This document shows, piece after piece, positions 63,727 to 64,000 of a DNA stretch of 64,000 nucleotides. The position numbers and the translations under genes were made by a program. The DNA comes from Heterobilharzia americana (taxonomy: Eukaryota; Platyhelminthes; Trematoda; Strigeidida; Schistosomatidae): NCBI GenBank assembly GCA_944470555.2, contig OX104134.1, forward strand, positions 71,976,678 through 72,040,677, read 5' to 3'. Numbering within the stretch: position 1 is the first letter of the stretch; every line of letters begins with the position of its first letter. The notes beneath the pieces are model-generated. The model searched no databases. It was not told the origin of the DNA and saw only the letters and a program-made list of their open reading frames with translations.

Positions 63727-64000
63727 CATCATCTATCAACATAGGACCAGGCATTACTGAGTAATGGTCCGAGTTGCCACAGCTCATATCAGTACATCAA
63801 GTAAAAAGGCAGTGAACTGCAAGATGAAGATAAGGAAATTCAGTCAGAAGAGATATAAAGTACGAGAAGAAAGAAAGGAAGAATGAAACAATGGTGAGAT
63901 TCGATATAATGTTAAGGTGAGGATAATGTGTGTATATATCTTCTCGACTGATATCGGTTCTCAGCCATATCACCTAGAGTCTCCAACCACTGGCTTCTCT
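63727..64000 (-). mobile_element. CR1-type 3' end (minus strand), cut by window edge
   Basis: The 3' UTR and C-terminal start are almost identical to 36860-37125 (for example TTACTGAGTAATGGTCCGAG and GAGTCTCCAACCACTGGCTTC). The high similarity suggests the two copies are relatively recent. The coding part continues to the right. Confidence 0.85.

Noticed and set aside
1..64000. CRISPR array, bacterial operon or prophage
   Set aside because: No spaced direct repeats of CRISPR type and no dense gene packing. Spliced exons, SINEs and retroelements show a metazoan genome.

Overview
The window looks like a piece of a schistosome (digenean flatworm) genome. It is AT-rich, its introns are several kilobases long, and it is packed with decayed retroelements typical of that group: RTE-type (SR2-like) and CR1/Jockey-type non-LTR elements, Penelope-like elements with GIY-YIG nuclease and hammerhead-ribozyme remnants, and tRNA-derived SINEs including one of Sm-alpha type. 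Assignment to a species or genus is inference; no rRNA, complete tRNA or mitochondrial marker is present.

One host gene is recognisable, and it fills almost the whole window on the + strand. Nine short exons (5416-5523, 8091-8152, 11739-11813, 21902-22041, 34512-34696, 43574-43656, 55070-55150, 60680-60991, 63146-63325) join with matching phases at every junction. They encode the first ~408 residues of a TMEM63/OSCA (CSC1-like) mechanically gated cation channel: transmembrane segments TM0, TM1 and TM2 and the large cytosolic domain. The pore half (TM3-TM10) lies beyond the right edge. An acidic open segment at 34729-34857 follows exon 5 and ends in a second in-frame donor, so a longer isoform is possible.

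Layout: 1-4822 holds a CR1-like 3' half followed by a nearly full-length but frame-broken RTE copy. 4823-5415 is the presumed promoter/5' UTR side of the channel gene. Intron 2 carries the ribozyme-bearing SINE and a CR1 copy whose end lies only ~40 nt before exon 3. Intron 3 carries CR1 fragments and a cluster of Penelope-like copies with two identical 420-bp inverted arms. Intron 4 is mostly unrecognised, with SINEs, a CR1 tail and a Penelope hammerhead remnant. Intron 5 carries a CR1 tail, a second large RTE copy and an additional RT family. Intron 6 carries a perfect 58-nt palindrome unit, a candidate antisense exon (48754-48997), CR1 fragments and a truncated RTE. Intron 7 carries a Penelope-like element with hammerhead and a CR1 copy broken by a twin-primed RTE insertion with a 10-bp target-site duplication. 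Intron 8 is free of recognised repeats. The last bases begin another CR1 tail.

All retroelement reading frames seen are broken by stops or frameshifts, so none looks autonomous. The channel exons are intact, with no stop inside any exon.
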